Positions 9,846 to 23,200 of a stretch of DNA of 64,000 nt are shown here, one piece after another (the stretch's first letter is position 1; every line of letters begins with the position of its first letter). The notes beneath the pieces were generated by a model that was not told the origin of the DNA, made no database searches, and saw nothing but the letters and a program-made list of their open reading frames with translations. The stretch is from Mycteria americana (taxonomy: Eukaryota > Chordata > Aves > Ciconiiformes > Ciconiidae): contig NC_134365.1 of assembly GCF_035582795.1 (NCBI RefSeq), positions 76,861,635 through 76,925,634 of the forward strand, read 5' to 3'. A program made the translations under genes and the position numbers.

Positions 9846-12239
9846 GCAGTTAGCTATGCAATGTCAAGAGGCCCTGGCTGAGATGAAGGCACCGATGTAC
9901 AAACAGGAAGGCAGTTGCTGCCCTTATGAACTTGCACCAGGGAAAGACAAGACAAACAAGGTGGAGGTGAAGCAGAGCCATAGAGATTAAGATATTTGTT
10001 AAACAAGAATATGCCAAGTGGGAGACAGGGCTCTGCAAATGCGCTGCTTTTAAGAGTGCTAGCTTTTAAGCAGTTTTACCTGGCTGCTCCACTTGCTGTG
10101 ACAGATCCCTCCCTTGTGTTAAATAAAAATTGTCTACTGTGTTAAGGAAATCTGTGCAAGGGTGTTCGGTCACTCTGTACCAGAACCAATAAAAGATCAA
10201 ATGAGGGAAAACTGTGGAAAGCTACATAAGCAATTACAGCGGAGCAACTCTTGTCTCATGAGGCCTGACATTTAAGCGCACAGACATTCTCTTGATGTGT
10301 GTGAGGTAATGCTGTCCTCAAGGGCAAAATCACTTTAAGTGATATGACTGCAAGAAATATAGTACTTCACCTTATTCTTAAACCATCTGAGAACAGAAAG
10401 CCTTTTGTTTTGTTCCTTTGTAGTTAGAGCAGGTGTAGGGTAGAAGCTGGAAACCGGGAACATGAGCCACACCTACGTCTGATGCTGAAAAGCAGTTGTC
10501 TTTACAGCTGGAACAAAGAGCTAACAGACTTCAGCTCTCAGGCATAAAATCCTTGTCCAGGCTGCATGAAACCTTTCTGTTGCCATGAAGTATTACAAAA
10601 GGTAGGGCCAGATCCTAGAAAGAACCTGGAAAGAGACTTGCTGCTCAACATGACAGGATTGCTTGGGTGCTGCTGATGGATGAAGCAAGGCTGTTAATAG
10701 CAGCCTGCCTGCATAGCGTGCCCAAAACCCAAGTAAAGACAGGCAAAAAATAGCACATACCAAAAGAAAAATGAGAATTTTCAGGTTAGAGGAGGAAAAG
10801 CACGAGGAAAAGCATAAACAAAGTGTTGGAAAAGCTGAACCTAGTGGCTCAGCCTGGGATCTTAAAAAGAGTCTTTGAGTACAAGGACTGAAAAAAAGCA
10901 CACCCTGTCAGAGGGATTCAGGCCCATCTAGATCACTTTGAAAAGCCTAATTCAAGCCAGCCTAGGTTGGTATCTAAACTGAACTTGCAAAACTGAAACA
11001 CGCCAAGGAAGCCATAGGAACTCACCATGCTCAATGTGAGGGACATAGGCAAGAGAAGGATGTTGTCGTTGATGTACGCTGCTGCATCTGCAATACCATC
11101 CGCTGGTTCACTGGAGAAGCTGGTCAGCTGAACACAAAGGTGCAGACACACCATGGCAAGAAGGAAGAAAGCCAGTCACCCACTACCCCGCGGCATCCAT
11201 ATTGCCCCATGCCTGGTGTGGCTGTGTGTTCCAAGGCCACTGCTATTGCACTCAGCTTTTACGGTAGGGTCTTCTGGCTGTATGGTAACATGTTGCTACT
11301 ACCAGTTTACAAGTGCAGCCCCCTTAACTGCTAAAAGTGTATCTGTAACCATGTTCTGGTCCTAAAACTAGCTCTAAAGCACATCATTAGAGTAGCCATG
11401 GTATGGATGTGATCCCCCTGCTTTGAACCTGCATGAGGCTAAATCAAGGCTAAATGACTTATACCCATGGATTATGGCAGCCAGTTAATGTCTACTACAA
11501 CTCCACCTAAACAAACCATCACTACGTAGACCTGCCATATTGACGGTCTGTCAGTCAACAGATGCTTCTGTTCTCCTGATATACTCAGTAACCCACAAAA
11601 AACATTACTGGGTCCTTTTAGAGGAACCACATAAAGACACAGTGCACTGTACTCAGAGAAGATTACTTAGTCTCTAAAAATATTAATAATCTTTTAGGAT
11701 AGCAGGCCAGGAACTGATCAGCAGAAGCATCTATTAGTGTGCCCTCAACAGGGAATATTCATTATCATGCCCAGGCTAAAAGATGCTAAAGATTTGACCT
11801 GCAGTGATGGTTTTGAAGGTATGTGCAATATATCAGCTGCTACTAGCAAACTTGGTTTGGCCGTACATGGGAGATAACATGGGCCCATCCTGACAACAGC
11901 TGATTATGCATTCACTTCGAACAGATCACTCCGAAAAAGCACTGTACAAGCAGAAGCCAGGAGAAAGAAGTTGGAGGGATGAGTCTGGCTCTTGTCCTGC
12001 AGCTGCCCTACAAGGGCATTCTCATTAGCTGCAGGAAAGACAGAAAGAAACGAAGTGACAGTGCATTGGATACACTGATAGTAATGAGGAAGGGTAAATC
12101 CTAATCCACCTGGGACAGAAACAGTATCAGGTATTAAAGCATGATTAGGAGAAAATGCTAAACAATGCAGACGCACACAGATCCTAATGCAATCCCACTG
12201 CTCCAGGGTAATCACTCACCCCCCCGACCGATACTGAGG
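9846..12239. other. Unannotated non-coding sequence
   Basis: No gene or repeat recognised. The minus-strand open frames near 10593-10901 and 11904-12215 have no recognisable domains. Confidence 0.4.
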
Positions 12240-12690
12240 GAGCATGCACTGGTGGCCTGCAGAGCTGTCTTACATTCACATTCTTATAAACTTGGGCAAG
12301 CAGCCCCAGCCTTTGAGGAATAATCACGATGGGCACAATGGGAGAAAAGCAATCTTATCTGCTTATTCCCATGAAACCGCCCCCAGGCAGATGCAGAGCT
12401 TCGCGGTGGGTCCTCGGAGACTATTTCACATCGGTGACTGGAAGATGTCAGCCACAAGCAGCTGTGACAGCATTTTAGGCAAGCCAAGTGGTAAATTGAT
12501 GGCATGTAGTGACACAGATTCAGTCAGCCTCAAAACAGCCTGATTGGGGGCAAGAGAAAAGCGAGCCACACGCTGTCGTCAGCTGCGCCATCGTGTGTGA
12601 CAGCTGGAGGCCCCGGGCTTTGCCAAGCTGTCAGCCATATGGCAAGTGTGGTAGAGAACCATTAATCTACATCCCCACAATGAATCTCTT
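12240..12690. promoter_or_regulatory. Candidate enhancer with TALE-type (TGACAG) sites
   Basis: Around 450 bases that keep several CpGs and look unlike neighbouring repeat debris. TGACAG cores, the site class bound by MEIS/TGIF homeoproteins, occur at 12465-12470 and 12598-12603 on the plus strand and at 12628-12633 on the minus strand. The middle one runs straight into a CAGCTG E-box (12601-12606). A GATA-like 'caatcttatctgctt' lies near 12349. The role is inferred from motif density only. Confidence 0.25.
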
Positions 12691-14259
12691 CAGATAATGC
12701 AAGCATGAGGCCATGTTAGCACACCGCAGATTTTGCTTCACTTCTCTGTATGAAAGGCAAATCCTGCACACACATCCCACGTGCACTTGCTGTTCAGGTA
12801 AGTAGGGAAATAGTTCATGGTGCCATTGGCCTAACTGCACAGGTGAGTCACCCGACAGGATGCATTTGAGATGGCAAGGTCCTGCTAGCCACGCTTGTCT
12901 GAGCCACCCTGCTGGGGCTGGTACAGCCCGGGGCTCTTGCCTTCCAAACAAAGTATTTTCTCTGAAGTCTTAGGAGGGTTATCAGGGATAAAAACAGGAC
13001 TAAAGTTCAAGAGATTTGGTTCTAGGGTTCAAGGAGGATTTGAATTTGGCATCGAAGCCATTGAAAGGGGAGCCCTCTCTACCCATGGTGGTAGGAAGCT
13101 GATGTGATTGCTCTCTGATTTTTGCTTTTGAGAGCTAAACACAAACAGTAAACCTTGGTCTTGCCCCAGGGCTGAGCTACAGAAACGGGCTAGGATGCAG
13201 CACTTCAATTCCAGACAGACGCTGTAATAAAATGTGGAAATTGGATGCAAATTATTTACTACATTTATGATACCACATTATTTACTGGTACTGCTGTTTG
13301 ATAATCACAACACCAATTTTCAAATTACCTTTGCTCAGCATTCACTCTCTTTTATGAGTGCTGAAATGTTTCCTGTTCTTCAGCAGAGAGGATTTCTAAG
13401 ACTTGTCCTATGCTCGTAAATTGAAACGATTTGCTAATGACTATGGAGGCCCAATGAACTTAAGGCTGATTTTCAAGGGCACAAATGGCAGTGAGGCATT
13501 ATTTCTTTACAGACTGCAGGACATTCAACTAATGATTTGTTGCAGACCACACAGGAAGTCTCATGTAAAACACTGTGTGTTAAAGTCATGGCTTCTAATT
13601 CCCAGCTAGTGAGGAAAAATAAACAAAAAGCCACTAAACCAACTTTCTTTTCCTAGCATTTGCTTGCTCCTCATACAGAGACACTGGCTCTAACTCTGTA
13701 TCTGAAGAGCATGCATGTCCCAGAACCCAGTATAGGTGAGACGATAATGTGCACCTGATAAGCTGTACCCTGGGACATCTGCTCAGTATTGACTTGTTTA
13801 GGTCTAATTGTTGGCTAGGACACATGGTAAACCAGGACATCAGATATGTGCTGGGAGTAGGTGGAAGATCAGAAATACGATCCTGGGAGCCAGGATCTTG
13901 GCATACTACGTATCCAGGCAGGCAGTACTGTAAAGTTGACTATGAACAGGAAACTTTCCTTTCCCATTAAATCAATTATCCATTAACAAACTAGCCAGAC
14001 GGTAGAATAAGATAGGTCTGAGTACTTCAGAATAGACACAGCTAGGCAAGACATCCTGAGTCTCACAATTTCTAAGAGATGCTCAGGGAGAACAATCTCA
14101 CAGAAGCTATCCTCCATCAAAATGATCTGACTTAATATGAGGAGACACTGGAACATAATTATTGCATGACGGTCATCTTTCAGTTGTGTTTTTCTGATGT
14201 CTGCACCCTAGGATAAAGGCAGACATGGATTACTTAACTGGTGATGCACACAGTGTATA
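12691..14259. other. Unannotated non-coding sequence
   Basis: No gene, RNA or repeat family recognised. Confidence 0.4.
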
Positions 14260-14610
14260 TTTTTATCCCAGATCCGTCTATAAACAAAAGCACATTTATA
14301 TGCTTATTATATATAATGCAATAAAAATAAAAAAGCAAACCCAAAACAATGAATCACTTCCTTGAAAGGGTTTTGCTTAATCACGTGCATGGTCATGCTG
14401 AGGGATGCTGTTGTGAGTATGCTGACACATCTTCAGCTTAGTTTTTTCACTGATTAAAAGAGAAATGTCTGTGAAATACTCATTCACATTAGCAATTTAA
14501 TGTGTTGTCTCATTCTTGTGTTTTTGCTAATTATGGATGTTATGCATCATAGGGCAAGATAACAGGTAGCAATCAGATATTAACCGTGCTCCACGCTGTG
14601 CAATATATCT
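14260..14610. promoter_or_regulatory. Candidate conserved non-coding element, AT-rich
   Basis: Contains TAAT/ATTA sites ('ttgctaattatgg' near 14524, 'agcaatttaatgtgttg' near 14490), a 'ttatgcatcat' POU/bZIP-like block near 14539 and a 'ttaatcacgtgcatgg' block near 14377 with a CACGTG E-box. No repeat similarity and no open frame. Offered as a low-confidence enhancer candidate. Confidence 0.2.
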
Positions 14611-17120
14611 GGCACAGATGAGTAGACCAGAAAAAGCCCGGAGCGAAATACGAACCCACTCACATGCTTTCTGAGGTGCCCTTTGAACTTACTGTGACTA
14701 AAAGTGATTGGCCCTTTTACACACCTTTGTATTGCAACCTTGGTTGTTGTAACGCTAGGATGAAATTTATCTCACCTAACTTTGCTGTCCTAGAACACAG
14801 GTGTCTGGGCTACTTCTGTAGGCTACCTTTCAGGCTGATGGGTGAGAGCAAGGCATCTCCTGACAACATGCCTCCTGTAAGAGTGGTCAAAGCCAGGCGA
14901 GCAAATCCCTCCCATGCCTCTGTACTCATGCAGGCTAGCAAGAACTGCGCATGCATCAGAAGGAGGGAGTAAGCGCATCTCTGGAAAGACTCTTCACTGG
15001 TGCTGGAAAATACTTAGCATTTACAGACCTATTTGAAGTATGAGATCCAGATCCTCAGCTCATATCTACTCGCATCCACTTGCAAGGGCCACAGAAGCTT
15101 GCAGTTACTGAGTTCTCCTAAGGATGAAGCAGTCAGAAGAGGCAGTGTGTCATCATAAAATATAAGCTAGCATAGTCTTATTGTAGCACCTTTACCCCAG
15201 TATTACCATCCTTACTTTCACTGCAAAGTTAAATTTACTCCCTATTATCCCTACACAATGAAACCTATTGGTCTGCAGCATCCACTAGCTGCTTCTCATC
15301 CAACACCTCATCGGGTGTTTGTTTGGTGATTATGTGTCACTTAAAAAACTCTATCCTTCCTTCCTGTGCTGTGAAAGCCATGATACTTTCAGTAACACAA
15401 ACCAGCTGGGTTTAACAAAGTCTGAAATTACTTACATATTTCAATTTCACTATCTGTTTTTTTGGGAACCAGTGCGTTTCACAGGAGGTTTATTACTCAG
15501 CCAGACTACCCTTTGCAGTATTACAAAGCAGGCTTTTGCTCACAGGGCAGAGTAGATGTTTGTATTTCACAATCTGCATTTATTTGACAAACTCACAGTG
15601 AGGGATTCTGTTCTACTATAACCACAGATTGTCTTATTTACAGACAGGGTAAAACTAATAATTAGTCTAGTGAGGCAATTAGGCAAACACCATTAATTAT
15701 CAAGTGTGTAAACAAAATAGATCTACATCAGCATTCACAAAGCTGAACAGCTGACCTTTCCACTGTAGCAAGCCTTTGCCTTTTCTTGTCTGTTTTTCTT
15801 ATATTTGCTGCTCCAGTTGTGAGGTTCAAACAGACCACAAGATGCCCATCTTGCTGTCATCCCACTACTGTAAAAGCTGGTCCCATTTTCAGATGGTGCA
15901 TAGGCAGGAGATCCTGCCTGGTGGACCAACATGCTCTGCAGGAATGTGTCAGTGTCAACGAATTTCTGACGAAGCCCAGGCTGGTTTCTGGGGGAAACAT
16001 GCCTGCCGGGCTGATTTACACTGGAAGCCAGCCTGCTCCCTGTTAGTGTGTCTGGATGGCACCTGCACAGCTGTCACGGCAGGCAGCTTGGGTGCCAGCT
16101 TTCCCAAGCTCCCAGATCCTCAATAGCCTGCCTTTGGTAATAGAGACATCTGTATCCAAGACCATCCAACCCCTTGGCAAAGAAGAGGTTGTTCCACTTC
16201 CCACTGAAGGTGTGTCAGCAACTGCTCTTTTTGGATCCCAGTTTTCTGATTACCTGCTGTTTCTTATATTTCAGGTGACATTTTCCACCTCTTTATCACC
16301 TGAAGGGTCTGCCTTTGTGTATTAGGTGTATTGTATTGTCCAGGATGGTGTTGGTTTCATTGCTGTCAGCAGAATTCAAGACATCTTCAAGAAACAGCAC
16401 AGTGTTGTCCTCAACTGCCCCTTTTTGTTATAAAGTCCTCCCTTCCTCTTAAGGCAGATTTCTTACCTGTGTTCAGCTCTTCTCATGGACCACACATATC
16501 AGAAATGAGCTGTATAAAACAAACTGACCAGTGAACTGCTGCAGATAGCAGCAAAATGTGCTGTACCAGCAGTAGGCTAGGAAGGTTAGGGGAAGAGCAT
16601 TAGGTTAGGGGAAGAAAACCTAAACACAAAGGACAGGTGGGGATATATTGGCATGTTTTAATCATGCTCTGCACACACTGAGCTTCCATCTTAGGCTGGG
16701 TGGCTTCTTTTGGTCCCTGACACACAGAAGCTGTCAACAGCTCAAGCTCTCACAACTGGATCCAACTCTCAGAAGTCCATCACCCATCAGTGCTTCTTGT
16801 AGTGCTTAAGGCCAGATTTTCAGCTGGTTCAGCTGATTTTTTGGGATCATCAGAATGCCTGACTCTTGTGTGGACTACTCAGTCACCCCAAAAATCCTGC
16901 CAAGAAGAATAAAGTGCATGGAGGACCTGTGCTGGTAAACCATAGCACTCCATAAACCAGAATAAAGCAAAGAGTAACCTCTGCTGGGATTTCATACCCT
17001 TGCAGAAAAGGTATTGGTTTACCAGTGCCAATATAGTTAGTGAACATGCATCCTTCCATTAAACGTTTCATCACAAACCATGAGACAGCAATCCACCAGA
17101 AGCTATACATTTTTTATAAC
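14611..17120. other. Unannotated non-coding sequence
   Basis: No gene recognised. A short direct repeat of 14 bases (aggttaggggaaga) occurs at 16583-16596 and 16602-16615. The 116-residue frame at 15776-16126 has no recognisable domain. Confidence 0.4.
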
Positions 17121-17250
17121 AATCATAAGGGTCCATAAGGTCCATCTAGTCTTTTTTTTTCCCCCGATACAGATTTTTTTGCCAAGAATCAGCTTTCAAA
17201 TAGTGGAAGCACTGTGTTTCAGGTGGCTGATCAGCCCATTCAAATTTTGC
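17121..17250 (-). mobile_element. Short ancient CR1-like relic
   Basis: 'aatcataagggtccataagg' running into 'tccatctagtc' resembles the 3' terminal block of old amniote CR1 families (cataaggtccatctagtc), in reverse orientation, followed by weakly similar sequence with 'atagtggaagcactgtg'. Only the first 40 bases or so are convincing. Confidence 0.4.
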
Positions 17251-20200
17251 TACCTACTGAGGCCTTCACACTTCCTGAAGGATCTGCTCCGTCTACTTGA
17301 ATTTTGTGTTTGATGGAAATGCTCTTCAGCCTCCAAGTCTAAAAAGTGCAGGTTTCAAACATACCTGGTTTTTTTCTGGGTATATCTCACTGTGAAGCCC
17401 CAGGGAAAGATCACATGCAATAGGTTTGCACTGGTGTACATGACATTTGCTGATCTGCTGGAATCTGAACTGGAGCTAGTGCCCATCCATGAAACACCTC
17501 CCACGAAATGCCTTTTGAACTATAAATGAACCTTGAACAGAGCCAATGAGCAAAGCTTCCTAAGGGAGCTTTTTCCCCCTACTTGCAGGGGCCAAGCCTC
17601 CTTGCTTCTGCACTGGTAAATTCCTGAGAAACCTGTATTTACCTGTTACAGTAAAGAAATATGGGAGTGGTCAATCTGCACTTTAGCCCCAAGGCATCTG
17701 CAAGACAGAACTGGCTCTGGCTTGTTCAGTTCTGATTCCGGAAAAACAATTAAATTGAATCCTGAACCACCCACAAGATGATGAAAGATGTGCTTTACCT
17801 GCCTTTGATAAATATTTGGTCACCAAAAATCTGTCACAGGTGGGAATCACAGACTCTAGGTTGCAGTTTTCCATGCGCCTGCCTTTTGCTCTGCTGCTCT
17901 CCCTTTACTTGACAGTTCCTCATGCCACTACATTTTCATGAAGGGTAAAAATGGGAGTGACCCCAACAAGAGAAACCAAGAAAGGCTCAGGCTAAAAGAC
18001 ACACAGGCTTGGCATTAGGAGACTTATTTTAACAGCCCCACTGCAAACTAATAAATTTGTGGTTTCAAAGGAAATATCTATCTGCCTTAACAACTGCCTT
18101 AACACATAGCTGAAATACGATGCAGTTTCTCTTTGTTTCTGGGCTTTTTCCTTTTCCTTAACATGTCAGTGGCTCACTTTCATTAGGCACCAGACTCAAA
18201 GAGTGAGTTCATGCAGAAAGAGAAGCACATAGAGAATCACCTACTTCTATCTGTCCACTGACCTTGGGCATACTCCTCTGCATTTCTTTGTGGCTGGTTT
18301 GGGGAGTTTCTTGCTCAACTTGCTGCTTTCTCTGAATCTCATTTTCCAACGTCCGTACTCTACAAGGACACCTGTACAGGGCACCTCAGTATCTAAGTTG
18401 GAGCCAGTTAAACTAGACAGCATGATAGACCCTATATCAAAGGGTTACATACTGCAGTACAAAAACCCATTTATGGATTGCTGTCCCACAGAGTTTGTAA
18501 GGCACACAGGAAAATTTGATCAATCCCACGTTCATGGCTTTACTCTTTCTAACACTTGAAATAGTAATAGAAAGACAAACTGAGGGTCTGTGAGTATGAA
18601 CAAACAGTGTAAATTCCTCCTTCAGCTTAAATACTGCAGTCACCACAAGATTTCTGCTGTCATAAATCCTTAGTCGTGCAGCTTCCACCCCTCAGCTCTT
18701 GATATAGTGGAAAATATAGGGAACTAATAGCTTATTACCATGCCTTCTGCATTGATACTGATGCTTCATGATGCAATTCCTGTGGTTCAGTTAAAGCCAT
18801 CTTCTCGCTGTAAAATTCCCGTGTTGCATTTGAAGCATTTCGCTCTGATATATTAAGAGCTTTCATAGGTGATGGGTGGCAGCTGAGGTAAGATCAATAA
18901 ATACAAGGCCACCCTACTCGTTCCAGCTTTGAGCTCCTACCTAAAGACAAGCTGCAAAGGGGAAAGGTGTTTGTTGGGCATTTTCTGTTTAGTTTCTCTT
19001 CCAATGTAAAAGCAGATATGAAACATCTTGACTTTACTTAAGAAATATCAAGTCTTGCTTTCATTTCCTTACTGGAGATTTCTTTTGGAACAAATTCTAC
19101 TTCTTTTTGAAGGGGTTTTTAAGCCTTCTTGGGATGAAGCTAAGGGAAATTTGACTGTGGTTGCTAAATGCTCAGAGGATAAAGAACATGAGAAATGTAA
19201 ACTATAGTGAAGAGAGAGTACAGAATTAAGAGTTCTAGGAAAACAAATTAAGTAAAGTTGAATGTAGGATGAAAGCAAGATACTTTTTAGTAAGTATAAT
19301 GAAAAGCAGAAATATCACATAAGGAAAAACAACCAACACTATTGGCTATCCAGTCTTCTTTAAAATTACATAAAGCAATAAATTTGTGGAGCAAAATCCC
19401 CAATCAGTAAGAGAATACTCAAAAGGATTACAAAAATGTCAAGAGATAGTATAAAAGCGAGAAATGGGAAATACGTATGAGACCACAGACAAGTTACTAC
19501 TGCCTCAGTATTATAATCTCCCATCCTACTAACCTTGAAATTACAGTCCTGTTGTTTTGCAGAATTACACAGTAACTGCCTTCAACACAGTATATTTACA
19601 CAAGCAGAGAATGGGAAATCATTTAAAATCTCTCCCAGTAAAGACAGGCTACATTATAAAATGCAGTTCCTCAATTATGAAAAGAGCTCAACCCAGTTAA
19701 ACAACAGTATTTAACATTTATACAGTTCTTTCACTTGCAAATGCTTCACAAATATTATCCAACCTAGGGCTTAAAAGATCTTCCCAGTCTGTGTGCTTTT
19801 TGGCACAAGCTGGAGGTTACTGGCCACACAACAAGCTCTGCCTGTGCTCCTTATCTGCTCCAGTGCAAAGTCAGGGTGGTGAGCCCAGTTACTTCCACTG
19901 ATGTGTATGAGGACCACTCACCTGTACTCTCATGAGCTATTTGGTAGCTGTTGTAGGGGTAGTAACCTCCTGCAGAGGGATGGCAACACCCACAAGGGAT
20001 GAAACGAAGCAGTACTTTCGAGTGCTCTTTTTTGTAATGCAGGTATGCTCCTGACCTCCCCTTTGAGAGACAAGTAAATATTGTTTCTCCTAATGGAAAT
20101 AGCAGTCCTGTCTCAGAACTTCTTTTGGAGTACCATGGTGGCCAGAAAAATTTCCACCCTGTTCCCTCTCCTATTAAAGCTATTGACAAGGTGAAATGAT

Positions 20201-23200
20201 GATTTATTGGTGCTGCATTTTTGCAGCACAGAATTTTGGCAGCAATAAATCTCTGTCCAGACAGATGATGTAATAATCTGAGCTTTCTACAAATGACTTA
20301 ATGTTTCCTGGTGATTCCTAGAACAGTTCATATTTCCTAATTGCATGAGGAAATGCATGGACTACTTTTCCTTACCATGAATCAGTTTCAGAAAAAGGCT
20401 AGATGTTTTTTTAATTGTCTTGTCCTGTCTGGGATCGTAAATTGGTCCAGCTGGTCATAAAAAAATACGTGCAATTTCTCAACCTTTTCCATTTGTGAAT
20501 TTTTAGGTAAGTTTGTGACTCGTACGATATAACCAAATGGAGAAAGACATAAGTCAAAGGGCCAGGTCTGAATCCATACACTCCACCCTTCTGAAGGAGT
20601 TTGAGGCAAACTTCATTCCACCAGCATTGGGATTTTGCTAGAGAGACTTTTGTGGTAAAGTCTGGTTCCTTAAAATACACGTGAATACACACAAACGCAC
20701 ACTCATTCTATAATTTGCACCACATCTGTGCATCTCTGTGATTGATTCTTCTAAATCATGAAAATTGCCCAAGGGATACCTGCTTTCTATTTGGTTGATA
20801 TAAAGCTTTAATTTGAATGCAGTAATCCTGACAAGTAGTATCTGTATATTAACAAAAGTCAGGGCTAAGCATCTTTCCTAAGGCTACCCAATGAATTAGG
20901 GATAGATTCCTCTAACCTTTATTTCCATTTTTCTACACTTACTGCTTTGCAGCTCTATGTTGCCAAGAACTAATGACTGCCTTGCCCCTTTTAGGTTTCT
21001 CTTTTCTTTTTAAGAGTGTACTAATAAACTCATACATTAGCTTCCTCTTCTTCAGGGCTCATCACTTCATCATCTCAAAGAGAGAAAAGCTTGAACAGAA
21101 ACAACAGAGCTGAATGCCTTGAACCTTAGGGATAGCAGTATCTGGATTCTGTCTCTGTGTTTTGTGACTCACACCTCTTCGTAGCTTTGAGGAGTAAACT
21201 AAGTAGATTGCCTCTGTATCACATTGTTGAGACAGCAGCCAAGCTAGCCAAGTTATTCTGTCTTCATGTAAATGCCTTGCTGCAAGAAACAAATCAAAAC
21301 TATGCAGATCATCTGGGAAAGCTACCTGTTCTGCAGGGCAATGCATTTTACCATTATGAAGAAACTGGTGTGGGGAGAATATACATTACATTTCATCACT
21401 CTCCCCTCCTCTCCCACCTATTTCTAGCTGGCCCAGCTGAGTAAATTGCATTAACACATTACTGATAGTAAGGCATCAAGAAAATATTCTGTGATGAGTT
21501 ACTGTATGAAGTTCATAGCTAAACAAAATGATCCCTAGTTCCCCGTGCAAATAAAATTCACTGAAATATTGCACTTCTTGTTTGCTGATTTCTATAAAAT
21601 TCTATGAAATGACAGTGATGGGATTAGCTAAAAAGCAGGATCCACCCTTTGCATCCCCTGAAATATTTGCAGGATGCTCCCCTCCAGGGATCAGGTCACC
21701 TTTCTCTTGACTGAACAACAATGGCAGTTCCTAAATTTTGGAAAAAAACACCTCATCAAGATTAAATATTTAAGTCTCTATGTCCATTTAAAGACATATG
21801 TTATATGGTCCTTGGAGGACATGATGCAAATGAAATCAGAAGGATCTATACACAATTTTTCATGACAACTTCATTCCTCATTCGGATAAACGTGACAGGG
21901 CTTCTGGGAACTTCAACAGAAATAACTCGACATTTTTTTCTACGATTAATTCAGTAAGGGGTCATGGATATGGCAAAGAGTGAGTGAGCATCAATGATTG
22001 TATTTAGATTAACCGCCAGGACATTAGAGCTTACACCATCCAAACTGGAAATTCAATATCATGCTCCATCTTTCCCCAGCCCAGAACCAGCCCACACCTT
22101 CACTGTGCTGCCCAGTTCCCATCAGCTCTTCAGGCAACTGCTAGAGTCAACCTCGGTACCAACCGCAACTATGGGTCAGCACCTACAAGGAGTCAGACAG
22201 ATGCTGCCTCAGCAAACCCAGACATGCACATGCTACAACAGGAGACCCCATACGTTCAAAGGAAAGCAGCTTACACTCACTCCTCAACAAGGAGGCTGTC
22301 CTTTAGCATATCTTCTGAAGACACATGCTAATTTCCTTAGTGCTGGTCATATTTCTTCCAAAGTCAGGTAAATTTTCAAAAGCTCCTTTTGTGGGGGTGT
22401 TTATAGGACTGGCATTGAGTACAACATAAATCGCCTGCTGTTGGTCCCCTGCACCTGAATATCTATTGTGAACTTCAAGCTTCTCTGGACAGGAAAAATT
22501 TATCTCCAATATCTAGAGAAAGGCCATAGGCAGAGCTATAAATAACAACTAATTCAAGCCAGTGCCTATGCTGTGTTCTCTTTAAACAGATGGGGAAGTG
22601 AATGAGTAATGAAAATGTGGTCAGTAGTATTTATTACTGAGTTGTCTTCCTCATTCTATCAGTTATTGCTGCAGGAGGCCCACTGCTCCATGCCTTGCTT
22701 CCTCTCCCGTCCTTCCAAAAATAAGCTGCATTGAGGCCAAAAGTTATTCTATTTGTTCCCAGCTTGCAGTTAGGAAAGTGTGATGAAGATCCGTTCCTAA
22801 GAGAGAAAGGGTTCTTCTGTAGCAGACTTTTCCTTTCAGACCATAGCAACGATGCACTGAATGTCCAGGTCAACAATTCGCACCCCCGCGCCACAACAAA
22901 AACAGGATTTCTTAGATGCAGCCCCAGTAGACTGACATATGTGATGCTAGATGTTGGACAGTTAGAATGACAGAGAGATCCTTTAAACTTTTCCTTCTCA
23001 GCTAACAAATATGTGGGACTTGTTGCCTTCATGGTGTGAACCATGTGTTTGTGTGCATGGTGGCACTTGGCAGTAAGCGCTGACATGCCCTCTCCATAAG
23101 CAGTGCGATTCTGCAGTAGGGTGTTCATCCCCATAAGCACTCACAGCCTGAAAGCAAGTGGACTGGGGAAGACATTCCAAAGTCAGGCTAATTAGGGAAA

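Noticed and set aside
21994..22371. 125-residue frame rich in Pro, Thr and Gln
   Set aside because: No domain and no supporting splice signals; a compositional open stretch.
22634..23140. 168-residue minus-strand open frame
   Set aside because: No recognisable domain, no paired splice sites, ordinary intergenic composition. The length is expected occasionally by chance in 64 kb read in six frames.
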